From Limnanthes douglasii subsp. nivea (Eukaryota > Streptophyta > Magnoliopsida > Brassicales > Limnanthaceae): 64,000 nt of DNA. Below the pieces are notes generated by a model. That model was given only the letters and a program-made list of their open reading frames with translations, made no database searches and was not told the origin of the DNA. Of this stretch, positions 12,282 to 22,177 are shown piece by piece (position 1 is the first letter of the stretch; every line of letters begins with the position of its first letter). Where the stretch lies: the NCBI GenBank assembly GCA_036936605.1, contig JAUPFV010000002.1, forward strand, positions 337,069,215-337,133,214, read 5' to 3'. Position numbers and translations under genes: made by a program.

Positions 12282-13316
12282 TTGTACTTTCCCCCCAAAT
12301 CCCAAAAACTTAAAGATACCAAAAAGACAAAAAAGACTTTAGAAGAAAGTCAGAGAAGAATCAGAACCCAAAAGAAGCCTGTAAACGAACCGTCTCGTTT
12401 TTTCCCAAAAACCTCCGGCGAGCGCGTGATTAAAAACTCCGGCGAAGGTAGAAGAAAGCCTGTCTAGAACTGTTATCGTTTTTTGGTCGTCTGAAGCAAA
12501 GCACCGGGGTACGGGGAGTTCGAACGCTGGACAAAGCACATTGAAGGTTAGTAGATTTTTCTTAATCGTGTTTTGTAGATGATACAGTTTGATGATATCG
12601 ATAAGTACTGGGTTAGTTTTTCCGGCCGGTGAGTGCAAGATTAGTCGAAGAAGGAGTCGGACTTTGTTAACTGTAAGTCGGTTGTTGCTTCGCGCGAGGT
12701 AGTGAACTCGGTGCAGTTGGAGTTGTTTTTCACAGAAATGGTGTTGTCTCTCGCGTTAGTTTATTATCGGTTTGGTTTAATTTTGCTAGCTTTGATTATG
12801 GGCAGAGTAGTTCGTGGTTCTATTACCCATTTGTTATGTGAATGCATTATTAGGGCAGTAGATGGTTTTGACATGCAGATTAAGGGGAATGGTCGATTGT
12901 GATACACGTAGTATGTGTTAGTACAGAGTTCCCCGTGACAAGGCGCGTGTGACGTTGTCATCGGAGAACATAACTCGCGCTAGACTTGTGAATGTTTAAG
13001 TTGTGCCTATTGTTTGTTTTATGGTTAGTGTGTCTCGCGCAAATGTCGCGCGACGTCTGGATAACATTTCGAATACCTGAAGCGCGCGAGCTTACTTAAT
13101 GTATCGCGCGTTGTGTATATAGTGTCACGCTAGACTTCGTATAAGTAGGCAGTGCAGTTGGGTTTCTCTGTAGATCGCGCTACATTCAACGAGTGAAACG
13201 CGTGGTTGTCGAATGGCTGATTGAAGTTTGGTTTATAAAGAGTTGTAGTAGGACATAGTTCTGGTAGGGGTTTAACACTGCTAAAATCTTACGTTTGTGT
13301 TGTTTTGTTCAAACAG
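12282..13316 (+). promoter_or_regulatory. 5' UTR exon and 5' UTR intron of the Ulp1-type gene, with CGCG words
   Basis: A likely non-coding exon ends at 12546 (TTGAAG before GTTAGTAG), and the acceptor TTGTTCAAACAG ends at 13316, nine bases before the ATG at 13325. The intervening ~770-bp intron is packed with CGCG words (for example near 12691, 12753, 12944, 13034, 13046, 13083, 13105, 13172 and 13198). No CRISPR or RNA gene is present. The exact transcription start is unknown. Confidence 0.5.
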
Positions 13317-14336
13317 GTTCTGCTATGAGCAAAGGAACTTTTTACAGGTCTAGTCTGGTAAGCATATTGAATTTGCTGCAGAAAGACATAGTGACCGAGG
13401 AGCATATTGAGGCTACAAAGAACACGCCACTCTATACTTTGCTTAAAACTTCATTTGCGACAAGGAACGAAGACCTGCCGAATAAGCGGTTTAACAAGGT
13501 TCTAGAGGAGATTATAAAGAGACATTCACCAAAGAATGGGTGTTTTAGAATAGGTTCAAAGCGGGTCAAGCTTACAACGAAGGATGTTAAAGCAATTTTC
13601 GGTCTTAAACACGGAACGGAGGAAATTCCTATGAACAGATTAGGGGCTTTCAGTGGAAGATTTGAAGATGGTGCGGAGAACGAGTCTCAACTGATGCAGA
13701 AATATTTCTTACGTCCACGTGCTAGGAAAAGTGGACCGTCAAACCAAAAGGCTATTTCAAATGCGTTGATAAAGGTACGAATAACATATTATTAGATCTA
13801 GTGATGTTTTGGCATATAAAATTAAATAACTACCGTCTTTTCCGACACAGGAAGCAATAGAAATAGCGGCGAAGGATGGTAGTGAGGAATCCGTAACCGA
13901 CGTTGCGAAGCTTTTGATACTATTCATTTGTTCAACCCTGTTCTATTCTGTGTCTGGAGATATAATGGGTTAGATAATGGTTTTCTACGTAGAAGACATG
14001 CTCAAAATTAATGATTATGATTGGTCGCGAGCAATTGTTGAGAAGCTAACGAAGTCTATGGTAAACTGTTTGGAGAAAGGGACACCCGATCACGTCATTG
14101 GCTGCGTAGCCGTGTTGTTGGTTTGTATCGAGCAATTAGTGTGTTATTTTGTTCTCTTATGAAAGTGATACGAGTTTGGATTTACTTTGCAGCCCTTCAT
14201 AATGGAGCACACCACGCTAGGTGCAAATTTGGTAAGGCCAAACATGATACCTAGGTGCTACAAATGGTGGGGGCTGGAATGCAAGGAGGCGACTATAGCT
14301 GTTGTTAAAAGGGTGAGGAAGATGGCAGATGAGGAG

Positions 14337-14699
14337 GTAAGTTATGGCTATTTTTATATGTTTACACTGGGTTTCGCGCGAGTAGAAGTATTCTAGCGCG
14401 AGGTATGTGCATCTAGGCACCAAGTGCATCGCGTATAGGACGCGCGAATTATGTTTTGGGCTGATTAAATGGAATGACCTAGTTATTAACTGACTGTGTC
14501 GCGTTAGAGGCCCTTTTAGAGGGGCCTAGTCACAGTGCATGCACAATTGATTCGCGTGATGATGGTGAGATGTTATGCTTCGCGCGACATGGGTACTGAC
14601 TAAACTCACGAGTCGCGTATTGTGGAAACTGTTGTTGCGTAATGCGCGTCATGTACGTGCGTGTGCGCTGTTTGTTGAAACATTAATGTTGATTTGCAG
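14337..14699 (+). repeat. Intron 3 of the Ulp1-type gene, CGCG-word cluster
   Basis: GTAAGT donor and TTGCAG acceptor. The intron carries TTTCGCGCGAG, CTAGCGCGAGG, ACGCGCGAATT, GTCGCGTTAG, TTCGCGTG, CTTCGCGCGAC and AGTCGCGTATT, while the exons on either side have almost none. Confidence 0.7.
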
Positions 14700-16232
14700 G
14701 TGTTGGAAGGGGAGCTGGAGCTGACGGAAGCTGAAGAACTGGCATTCGGGTCGGGGGAGGTCGAGACAGGGTGTGTAAGCATGTCAACAGGAAAAAGGAA
14801 AAAACCGGTGATCCCTAGAGGAGGGAAACGGGCCAAGTATTGTAGAGGAGGGGAAACAAATAAGATGGAGATTAGACAGGGATATAGTACAGCTGATTAC
14901 CAGGGAGGAGATGAGGATTACAGGCAGCGGCTGCAGGGGTGGATGGATCATCAAAAAAATACACCCCATAAAGAGGGCAGCTCAAGTGCTCGGACGAGGA
15001 GGATGAAAGTTTACAAGGCAAGAGCTTGTAATATTTTATTGAAGAAAATGGAGTCTGTTAAGAAGAGAACCAGTGTCAAATATAGGTACTCCGTAGAAAA
15101 CAAAAGGCTAAAGATTTCTCTGGCCCGAAAGAATAGACAAGTAAGTCGTTCGATAGATGTTAAATTATAATATTCCATTTTCATTAATTTTCCTAATACT
15201 TGTTGAATTTCACCACAGATTGAAGAACTCCAAAGGGAGGTTGCTTTGTTGACTTCGAAGCTTCAAGAACAAACTGTTAGAGGTGACGAAGAAGATGAAG
15301 AAGCTCATGTTAATGAAGCACTAAAGAAGGTTTGTGTGCTACCTATATGTTCGGTAGAGGAGGAGTCACCAGTGAAAGGGGTGGATGTATCGGTAAAAGT
15401 GGACGAGGTTCCTAAAACCATTGTTTATGTCTCAAGAAAACACGGGTTCAAAAATTTAGAAGAAGAAGAGAAAAAACTTGATAGAGATTAAGTAATTGTA
15501 AAGGGTTCTACAAGTGATGACAGTGAAGAAGACAAACACGAGTTGGTAGAAGACGGAGGTGCGACAGTTGAGGAAGATAATGCATCTGGATCTCCTGAAT
15601 GACCGATTGATGCTACTGAGACATCGGGGGAGGGGCAGGTAAATACAAAAAGTTTGTATGTTTTGGGAGTTGACAAATGCAGGCTTGTCCCGTCCACGGT
15701 TGAGGTACAGATTAATGTTGGTGCAGTCCAATCCACGGTTGAGGCAGTAGGAGCGGATGACGAGGGGGAAATTGGTATCGGACCCAATGAAGAAGAACCA
15801 ACTGTTCTTGTGGCTGAAACTGCACAAGAGTTTGAAGACCAAGGTGTGCAGCACGAGCCAAAACCCATCGAAACAGAAGCAATTGATGTAACCTTAGAAA
15901 CTGCTAAAGGGTTTGAAGAGCAAGCAGTGCAAAATGCTATTGTGGCAGCAGCAACTGAACAAATACCAATAGATGCAGAACCTCTTGAGGTTGCAGCTGA
16001 AACGGCACAAGAGTTACAGGTAGATTTTGAGGGGAAGGAGACTGCAGGAGAACATAATCGCGCCGAACCTGCAACTGATACAGTTTGTGGTGATGCTAGT
16101 CCAAAAGGTACAGAGGAAGATGTGGCAATTACAGATGTTGGTGAGCAAACAACTAGGACGGAAATGAATAGAACTGTGCCACATGAAACTCCCACTAGCG
16201 TACCGAAGGCCGGGGAGCAAGGACATGAAGAT

Positions 16233-16847
16233 GTAAGTGGATCTTAAGTTATTAAGATTCAACTTCTTATAGCTATGTTAAAGTACATTTGTTTTAATTT
16301 GGGCACGCTGTTGTTTTTCAAACTTCGAATTTAAATAGTGGGTTTTAAATGTTGTTTAATACAATAGGGAATGGTTTTAAATTTTCAAGTTCCGCAAATG
16401 TTATGTTATAGTTATTGTGTTATTAGTAAGGGAGGAGAATGTTGTAAGATCAAAAACCGTGCTCAAACGAAGCTGCCGAAGTAATTTCTGATATTCCGAT
16501 ATGAGTCGCGTGAGTACATGCAGAGGCTCGCGTGAACCGCGTTGTGCCTTGCGCGATTTACGTATTGTAACTGTACGAGCTGAGAAATGTATCTAGCGTC
16601 ATATGTGTCCCGGTTGGTACGACTCGCGAATTGTGTGATCATGTACTCTAGCATCACGCGACATTACGAGACGGACATCTTACCATGTATGAGTACATCG
16701 CGCATCATGGAATCCCACACAGGCATGTCCCTCGTGATGTGCGATATACAGTATCATGTGATTCATAACACGTGTGTTATAAGAAATGAATCAGGACTAG
16801 AGTCCCCTATATAACGTAACCCACGCCGTTGGTTACATTTTTTCCAG
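16233..16847 (+). repeat. Intron 5 of the Ulp1-type gene, CGCG-word cluster
   Basis: GTAAGT donor after the acidic exon and TTTTTTCCAG acceptor. The first 250 bp is plain. From about 16505 it carries GAGTCGCGTGAG, GGCTCGCGTGAACCGCG, TTGCGCGATT, GACTCGCGAATT, ATCACGCGAC and CATCGCGCATC. Confidence 0.7.
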
Positions 16848-18264
16848 GTATGTCATGTGAGAAAGAGAAGGCTACATAAAGGAAATGTCCCTAGCACAGC
16901 AAGTGCTACTCGAAAACCCAAAACTGAAACCGGGGTAGAAGTGGGAACTGCTGTAAAATCAAAGAATGAGTTGCAAATCAAGTTGGAAGCGCAACGCAAA
17001 GCGAAGTTGGAAGTACTAACACAGCCCGAGATAAGAGAACCACTACAACCAACAGTGGAAGTGAAAGCAGATTGTTTTGATCTTCCAAACCTCGATGATG
17101 CATTCGTATTATGTACACAATAATTTTTTGACGAAATTGATAAGGCGGTGACGATACACTCGAGTGGAGGAAAGTCAGGAGACATTAGTGCGTCGAAAAG
17201 TCTGTTACGAGATGCACCTACAATGGTATGTTCTGAACTATGATAACAGTAGTATACTGATTTGTAAGTTGGGGATGGTTATTTAACCAGGTTTATGTTG
17301 TTTTACAGTTAGTAGATAATATAAATCCAAATTGGGATTTACTTACACAGACGCAAGAAGCGGGTAATAGTTAACAAACTTGGGAAAAAACAGCTACTAC
17401 GAAGTTAATAGATGTTCGTCAATACCGCAAGGTCGTTCGAATACAACAAAACGAAGATCAACTAGACTTTGAGGTATGGTATTTTCCAGAACATGAATTC
17501 CCATATCGGCTAAGTGTTAGCGTCACAGAACTAATGGCCGTAGCATGCGAAGGGGAGCTAGATTTCAAGGTAAAGCTTAGAAACTTGATATAACACAAAT
17601 AATGAACAACTACTCTAGATATAGCTATGATTTTTACGTGCTGTAGATCATCGATGCCTGGATATATAATCTGCTTCAAGATTCAAACTGGACCGTACCA
17701 CTGGACGTTGTTGGCAATAGACTTGGAGAAGGGTTCGGCAAAAAACTACAATTCCCTGGCCCCTCCTAGCAAATACACTCCAGACAACACTAGGAAAACA
17801 AGCGATGTTTTGGTAAATAGTATGAAACATTATTGTGTGACGATGTATGTTCATTGTATGCAGGCTCCTTATACATCTCGCGTCAGTTTGTGTGCGAATC
17901 ACGTGTTAAAGGATGGATATCGCGTCCTAATGTAAAGTGATTCGCAGCATTAAGAGTACACATTTAAATTCAAAAAACGAAACTAACATTTTTCTTATTT
18001 GACAAGCTCAACTATTGTATGAAGAAGAGATACATACCGCGTGTGAAGAATGGATACAAAGTTAAAGCAGCTATCAAAATCCCACAGCAAGATAAAGATT
18101 CGCTTGACTGTGGAGTGTTCGTCTGTGAGTATGTGAAAGATATTATCCAGCACGACTTCGTAGGCAAGAAATATAGCAAGTGTATGCCAGCTAGAGCACG
18201 CGCAGAAATCTTCAACCACTTCCTGAATGACAAGAACACCAATTTAAGGGCATCCGATTTGTAG

Positions 18265-18795
18265 CATTGTATTTTCGACGTGACTCGCGCCAGATCATAA
18301 TGTTTTGTAGGACTTTTAACCACACTTGACTCGCGTTTGGGGTTTAACGTAATTAGCATATCATATTTTTTGTAACTAGCGCGTAATGTTATGCACATGA
18401 CGGGTTGTTTTAATTTAATACGCGTTGTAAGTTGTATGTCATGGGCGATATAATTGTAACGAAACAAAGATTTTAAGGATGTTGACAAAGGCATTACCGA
18501 GCAACCCATGATTTTGTGTGGTGTGAATATCGCGCAGGGTAAGTCAAGAAAGCATCAACCCGGCCTGTTAATGACTCGCGCAACATGTTTGTTTGACTAT
18601 AACTAACACGCGTTTTACTCATTACCACCACTACGATAAATGTGACATGGCGCGATTTAAGAATGCAATCCCGATAGTAAATATGCGTGATGGGTGAAAT
18701 ATTATACTCCCGCCAAAAGTAATTTTTTCACTTTAATTCTCGCGCCAAACACTAAGCTACAAAATATTACCCGCCTACTTACCACCATAATATTT
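18265..18795 (+). repeat. Spacer between Ulp1-type gene and SANT-like ORF, CGCG words
   Basis: No gene. It contains CGTGACTCGCGCC, TGACTCGCGTTT, CTAGCGCGTAAT, ATACGCGTTG, TATCGCGCAGG, GACTCGCGCAAC, ACACGCGTTT, GGCGCGATTT and TTCTCGCGCC. The right end grades into the SANT-like ORF promoter. Confidence 0.65.
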
Positions 18796-18799
18796 CTCC

Positions 18800-18811
18800 T
18801 TTATATATACC
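18800..18811 (+). promoter_or_regulatory. TATA box of the SANT-like ORF
   Basis: TTTATATATACC lies about 62-73 bp before the ATG at 18873, with an A-rich leader and no intervening ATG. This is the position expected for a TATA-driven single-exon gene. Confidence 0.55.
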
Positions 18812-18872
18812 TCCAAAAAACTACATATTGTATACTCTTAAACAATTTAAACACTCCAAATAGGAAATAAGT

Positions 18873-19241
18873 ATGAGTTGGTGCGTCGATGAAGACCAAC
18901 ACTTGCTCCAAGCCGTGAAGTACGTGAAGAGAACAAGCTCGGATGAAGAGGCAGAAGTTTTTTGGGATCAAGTTTTATGCAGGATGTACTTTGACTATGG
19001 GAGGCTTGGATTTGTCGGCCCCCACGTTCGAACACGAGAAAGTGTCGCTGCGAGGTACAACGAACTGAAATCAGAACCCTTGCTACGTGTTTCTGATCTT
19101 TGTTTAGATTTGCGCTTAGAGACAGGAAACATATGGAAGTGGGAAGATAATGATTGGATATCAAGAGATATGATTATCTACCTAAAGGAATCCATCGCAC
19201 ATAGAGAAGATGCAATTGTTAATTGCTCACCGATTAGATGA
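18873..19241 (+). CDS. Small Myb/SANT-like protein encoded inside the MULE, intact
   Basis: An uninterrupted 122-codon frame. The start MSWCVDEDQHLLQAVKYV matches the first helix of plant Myb/SANT-like domains (W..EDE.LL.A). VFWDQVLCRMY gives the second tryptophan, and RTRESVAARYNELKSE fits the third helix with Tyr in place of Trp. The tail (ETGNIWKWEDND..SRDMIIYLKESIAHRE) resembles the region after such domains in transposon- and NAM-associated proteins. Such domains usually bind DNA; the target here is unknown. It has its own TATA box and no introns, and lies between the Ulp1-type gene and an acidic ORF. Unlike both large genes of this element it has no stop or frameshift. It could be a transposon accessory protein or a captured host domain. 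Confidence 0.6.
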   Translation: MSWCVDEDQHLLQAVKYVKRTSSDEEAEVFWDQVLCRMYFDYGRLGFVGPHVRTRESVAARYNELKSEPLLRVSDLCLDLRLETGNIWKWEDNDWISRDMIIYLKESIAHREDAIVNCSPIR

Positions 19242-19259
19242 AAACAGTGGTTTATTGCA

Positions 19260-20340
19260 ATAACGTTTTTTTATGGGTTTTGGCCTAAATTGTAACTTTA
19301 TTCGAAGAACAAAGTAGTCTTTAGATTGGATGTGAAGGACTATATTTGTTAATGTTTTATTTGGTAATGTTTAGAATGTTTGTATGTATTCTATATCAAA
19401 CGTATCGCGTCCTATCTACTCATCTCGCGCGTGCTGGAAACCATGTCTCGCGTGTGCTGGAAACCATGTCTAGCGCAGTTGTTTAACATTGTTAAAATCA
19501 ACTACCTTGCGTCAAAAGGAACAAATACCTCGCGTTACTTGTTCTTTACTATAACTTCACATATAGCGTCAAAAGACATTGACATCTATTTTTATAAGAC
19601 ATACTAATCTAGCGTGAGAAGATAATCACAACCACCGTCTGGTCACAGCTTGACCTACTTGAAAAAGTAGGCCTTAGAAGATGAAAGGTGGTATGACGGT
19701 ATATGGTATAAACCGATAGAGTGTTGGCCAATGATACGTTAGTACCTCGCGTACGAGAAAATGAACGTCTAACGTGGTGTCCGACTTCTATTTAAGATCG
19801 AAACGGATTCTCTAACATCGCTTGACAAGTACGCAAGACATGAATAATACTTACGCGAATTATAAAGATTGAAACGGATTCTAAAACGTCGCTTGACACG
19901 TGCGGTTGACACGCTTCCCAGATACCAACTACCAAGCAACACCTAAAAATTAAAAATGCTGGCGCGAGATAAGTTCTAAGATGGCAACGTCATACGCGCC
20001 ATGTCACGGGGCAGTACACATAATACTATTTCGTTAATGGTAAAATTAAAAATTCTGGAATTTGAAAAGTTAATAATCATAATTAATCAATGACAATGGA
20101 GAGTAGGCTTTGGTTGTCGTGATTCAAATTTAAATTTAAATTGCGTCATACTTAATGGCTAGTGAAAATACAATGGGATGTCTTTTCACTAATTGCATTG
20201 GGTTTATTAATGAAGGATGTGACTAGGGTAGATAAAGCACTCATTGCATGTACATTAAATGTTACCTAGGGTACGCATTGTTCTAGAAATGATTTAAATA
20301 GGCGTATCGCGTTTGCTTGCATGGTTATCCATTAGACTAT
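19260..20340 (+). repeat. Spacer after the SANT-like ORF, CGCG words in part
   Basis: No gene. From 19401 it carries GTATCGCGTCC, CATCTCGCGCGTG, TGTCTCGCGTGTG, CTCGCGTTAC, CCTCGCGTACG and GGCGCGAGAT. The segment 20040-20280 is plain. A short internal duplication (GTGTGCTGGAAACCATGTCT-like, about 19430 and 19450) is visible. Confidence 0.6.
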
Positions 20341-20388
20341 TCAAATTCTTAAAACTGTTTCTCTTCCATAGAAAACCATAAGACGACG

Positions 20389-20775
20389 ATGAGCAGTGTT
20401 GACTCCTACGACAATGAAGGGTCGGAAGGTTCGTATTCCGATGAGAGTTCTAGGGGCTCCGAGTTGAACTACAAGTGTGAGACTACTACGGAGTACTCTT
20501 CCGACGCCGAGTCGAATGCTTTCACTCCATCTCTTTCAGCGGCTGACTCTGAGTACTCTGAGTACTCCCTCTCATGGTCGGAAGAAGATTCCGACACTGA
20601 GTGGTATCCAAAAAGATGAAGGATACTCAAGAACATGAAGACGAACTGGGGCAGGAGGAAGATAACTCCCTGTAAGTCTTCGAAGGACTCATCGGATGAT
20701 GATTACTGGGGGTACGAAACAGACAGGGAGGATGAAGAGGACGAGGACTCATCGGATGATGATAACTCCCTGTAA
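20389..20775 (+). pseudogene. Small acidic Ser/Asp/Glu-rich ORF with one internal TGA
   Basis: ATG at 20389 opens a 76-codon Ser/Glu/Asp/Tyr-rich frame (MSSVDSYDNEGSEGS, later DSEYSEYSLSWSEEDSD) that ends at a TGA (20617-20619). The same frame then stays open for another 51 codons, with two acidic DSSDDD blocks, to a TAA at 20773-20775, which suggests that the TGA is a recent mutation (CGA to TGA is one easy route). A duplicated segment containing GATAACTCCCTGTAAGTCTT occurs at about 20660 and 20761. The upstream ATG context and a pyrimidine-rich leader are acceptable. No known domain. Without the second half it would be a 76-residue acidic peptide. The function is unknown. Confidence 0.4.
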
Positions 20776-21061
20776 GTCTTCGAGGACTCATCTGTTGTTT
20801 TCAACTGCTGTTGTTTTTTGTTGCTTTAATTTGCAAACCCTTTTTCTTTTGGTTGTGTTTTCATTAGGGTTTAGTATCCGGGCACTTGTAGGCCCTCTGT
20901 GATCGAATTGTATTTCAGTTCTCTTTCTGCACCACTTTTTTTCCGCACTACTTTTGGAACGTATAAATTATCATTGGATCTCAATCTTTATTTCTATAGT
21001 TTGATGGCGTTTTTTACACCCTCCAATTGAAGAACAAAAAACAGTATAGATTGATAGTAAA

Positions 21062-22150
21062 AATAATTGTCACGCGTAAGATATTAGACATGATTCCCGC
21101 GGGGCGAATGTAAAATAAACTAGTAAACACTTAAAGTTTAGTGTGCAGTGAAAAGCTTAAGATATCAAACATGATTCGCGCGAGGTGAGTGTAAAAAAAA
21201 CAAGCAAACATATTGAAGTTTTCACCGCAGTGAATCGCTTAAGATATGAAACAGGATTCGTGCGTGCCAAATGTAAAACAAACAAGTAAACTCATCAAAG
21301 TTTATTCTGCAATGAATCGCTTAAGATATCAGACATGAGTCGCGCGGGGCTAACGTAAAACAAACAAGTAAACACGTCGAAGTTTTCACTGCAGTGGATC
21401 GCGTACGATATCATACATGATTCGCGCGCGGAGAATGTAAAACAAACAAGCAAACACATTAAATTTTAGACTACAGTGAATCGCCTAAGATATCAGACAT
21501 GAGTCGCGCGGGGCGAATGTAAAACAAATGAGTAAACACATTGAAGTTTAATCTGCAGAAATCGCGTTAGATAGCTTACATGATTCGCGCGGAGGTAATG
21601 TAAAACAATCTAGTAGACACTTAAAGTTTAGTGTGCAGTGAATCGCGTAAGATATCAAACATGATTCGCGCGGGGTGAGTGTAAAACAAACAAGCAAACA
21701 CATTGAAGTTTTCACCGCAGTGAATCGCGTAAGACATCAAACATGATTCACGCGAGGTAAGTGTAAAACAAACAAGCAAACACATTGAAGTTTTCACCGC
21801 AGTGAATCGCGTAAGATATCAAACATGATTCGCGAGGTGAGTGTAAAACAAACAAGCAAACACATTGAAGTTTTCACCGCAGTGAATCGCGTTAAATATC
21901 ATACATGAATCGCGTAAGATATCAAACATGATTCGCGAGGCGAATGTAAAACAAACAAGCAAACACATTGAAGTTTTCACCGCAGTGAATCGCGCGGGGT
22001 GAATGTAAAACAAACGAGTAAACACATTGAAGTTTAATCTGCAGCGAATCACTTAAGATATCGAACATGATTCGCGCGTGGTGAGTGTAAAACAAACAAG
22101 CAAACAGTTTATGCTTTAATCTGCAGTGAATCGCGTAAAATATAAGACAA
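21062..22150. repeat. About 80-bp tandem repeat array, about 13 copies, CGCG-bearing
   Basis: Units contain GTAAAACAAACAAGCAAACA, then CATTGAAGTTTTCACCGCAG, TGAATCGCGTAAGATATC and CATGATTCGCGCGGGG. The AAACAAG/AAACAAAC landmark recurs at about 21109, 21190, 21270, 21354, 21436, 21519, 21600, 21682, 21763, 21843, 21946, 22005 and 22087. Most units carry two CGCG words. The copies differ by point changes and small indels. It lies between the acidic ORF and the 3' end of the transposase. Contiguous degenerate units without spacers rule out a CRISPR array. Confidence 0.92.
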
Positions 22151-22177
22151 CCAAGGATGGTGGCTGAAACAACTGAA

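Larger units (their letters stand above)
13325..18264 (+). pseudogene. MULE-borne Ulp1-type (C48) cysteine peptidase gene, nine exons, disabled
   Basis: Exons inferred from GT/AG sites and frame: 13325-13774, 13851-14120, 14193-14336, 14700-15140, 15219-16232, 16848-17225, 17309-17569, 17647-about 17844, 18007-18264. The first seven junctions are all phase 0; the total is about 1,138 codons. The N-terminal part resembles the DUF1985-like region of plant Ulp1-type proteins (GSKRVKLTTKDVKAIFGLKH). A coiled coil spans exons 4-5 (LAR..RQ, IEELQREVALLTSKLQEQ). A long Glu-rich acidic linker precedes the peptidase, which shows HWTLLAID (His, 17699), YNSL (Asn where Asp is usual), IPQQ (Gln) and DCGVFVCEY (Cys, 18109-18111). 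Breaks: TAG 13971, TAA 15489, TGA 15600, TAA 17121, TAA 17372, and a frameshift with probable deletion at 17690-17699 just before the His. Ulp1 relatives remove SUMO-like tags. Kaonashi and VANDAL MULEs carry such genes. Confidence 0.82.

Noticed and set aside
13841..14200. Reading the in-frame TAG at 13971 as a true gene end
   Set aside because: Coding similarity, codon phase and phase-0 splice sites continue without change beyond the TAG, so it is a nonsense mutation in a longer gene.
15488..16195. 235-codon minus-strand Ser/Thr/Val-rich frame
   Set aside because: It is the antisense of the acidic linker exon of the Ulp1-type gene, whose splice phases and homology are on the plus strand.
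21819..22052. 77-codon minus-strand frame inside the tandem array
   Set aside because: It is a by-product of the ~80-bp repeats; the translation itself is repetitive and has no independent support.
21062..22150. CRISPR-like array
   Set aside because: Units are contiguous, degenerate and ~80 bp with no unique spacers, and the setting is a plant transposon.
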